Shown in pieces: positions 20,023 through 20,389 of a stretch of 20,389 nt of DNA. Under the pieces are notes generated by a model that was not told the DNA's origin, ran no database searches, and saw nothing but the letters and a program-made list of their open reading frames with translations. This stretch comes from a virus: IMG/VR virus record IMGVR_UViG_3300044695_006483, positions 1-20,389 of that record. One strand, 5' to 3'. Within the stretch, counting starts at the first letter, position 1. Every line of letters starts with the position of its first letter. The position numbers were made by a program, and so were the translations under genes.

Positions 20023-20389
20023 TCAGCTCCGTTTGATCGCAACGTTACCCGGTCCACTGATTCTAAGCCCTGTCAAATAGCGCTCCATGATCGGCGGTAC
20101 CTTGTCTACGCCGACAGCGCCATAGCCAAGGTTAGGCGTCACATCCAGACTGCCGATTTTGACGTTTTTGTAGTCTTCCAGCCCGCTAAGGCCAAGGCCG
20201 TCTGGGTTGTTGTTAAGGTAAACGGCCAGCACCACCTGCGCGCGCTTAATTTGATCTGGGATTTCGTTGTCGGCGAAGTAGTCGGTGGTAATGCGAAACG
20301 GAAATCCAACCGCGTAGGTATTGATATAGGTATCGGGCTTGCGAACACCAGTTCGCGGCCATTGCATTGACTGGGTATCAGTAGAGCGA
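20023..20389 (-). CDS. Head-tail connector, DnaT-like/gp6-like, 5' end outside window
   Basis: The frame is open upstream of the first ATG to the window edge, reading RSTDTQSMQWPRTGVRKPDT. S-x-x-Q-x-x-x-W-P-R-T-G-V is an internal motif of the DnaT-like/connector family, where it follows about 50 residues of helix, so the ATG at 20367 is probably internal and the true start is beyond 20389. Next comes FADNEIPDQIKRAQVVLAVY (about 31-50 from that Met), the I-P-x-x-[IV]-x-x-A helix. Then come SLDVTPNLGYGAVGV and VPPIMERYLTGL, the common C-terminal arrangement. Such proteins form the ring under the portal. Despite the database name, a role as ssDNA-binding protein is unlikely in this context. Confidence 0.75.
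   Translation of the reverse strand, partial: RSTDTQSMQWPRTGVRKPDTYINTYAVGFPFRITTDYFADNEIPDQIKRAQVVLAVYLNNNPDGLGLSGLEDYKNVKIGSLDVTPNLGYGAVGVDKVPPIMERYLTGLRISGPGNVAIKRS

Noticed and set aside
1-20389. A defence, retron, toxin-antitoxin or other non-structural accessory system
   Set aside because: Both strands were read through; all supported genes fit a tail, fibre, lysis or nucleotide-metabolism role, and no RNA gene, reverse transcriptase, nuclease or methylase motif was seen.

Overview
The window is the tail and lysis half of a tailed-phage (siphovirus-type) genome or prophage. Every credible gene is on the minus strand, so transcription runs from position 20389 down to 1. The small conserved proteins and fibre modules resemble those I know from phages and prophages of picocyanobacteria (Synechococcus/Cyanobium). 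They include a basic 44-aa peptide, an 83-aa protein with an IIPPYSQLQCRRADIIEKDG core, fibres built from A-V-T-T-A-K-I decapeptides, and a dCTP-deaminase-like gene. A cyanobacterial host is therefore my best inference, but no host marker is present. No integrase, terminase, portal or capsid gene lies inside the window.

Layout in transcription order. (1) 20389-17853, head-tail connection: a DnaT-like/gp6-like connector cut by the window edge, three small beta-rich probable virion proteins, a head-closure protein, an HK97-gp10-like protein and a tail terminator. (2) 17829-14161, tail shaft: the major tail tube protein, an intrinsic terminator, a gpG-like tail chaperone with an out-of-frame gpT-like extension reached by a net +1 (or -2) frameshift, and a 771-aa tape measure. 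(3) 14161-8083, tail tip: two minor tail proteins, an NlpC/P60-like protein whose usual histidine is not visible, a 1141-aa gpJ-like tip protein, and then two further proteins that look like tail-tube paralogues. (4) 8044-2192, adhesion: a 984-aa repetitive fibre, a 56-aa protein, a 791-aa mosaic fibre and an 83-aa protein. (5) 2192-1, basic peptide, lysis and nucleotide metabolism: a 44-aa highly basic protein, two small membrane proteins (holin candidates), an 89-aa protein, a two-domain endolysin (GH24 muramidase plus M15-type peptidase), and the start of a dCTP-deaminase/dUTPase-family gene running off the left edge.

The genes are packed as one co-transcribed unit. Most junctions are 1-4 nt overlaps (ATGA, GTGA, TGATG, TAATG) or gaps of a few bases, which suggests translational coupling. 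No stretch over 300 bases lacks a gene. The best candidates for new biology are the unusual chaperone recoding site, the set of three tube-like proteins, the catalytically doubtful NlpC-like protein, and the mosaic, internally duplicated fibres. Three protein-coding stretches are too short or out of frame to be obvious: the gpT-like extension, the 56-aa gene and the 44-aa gene.
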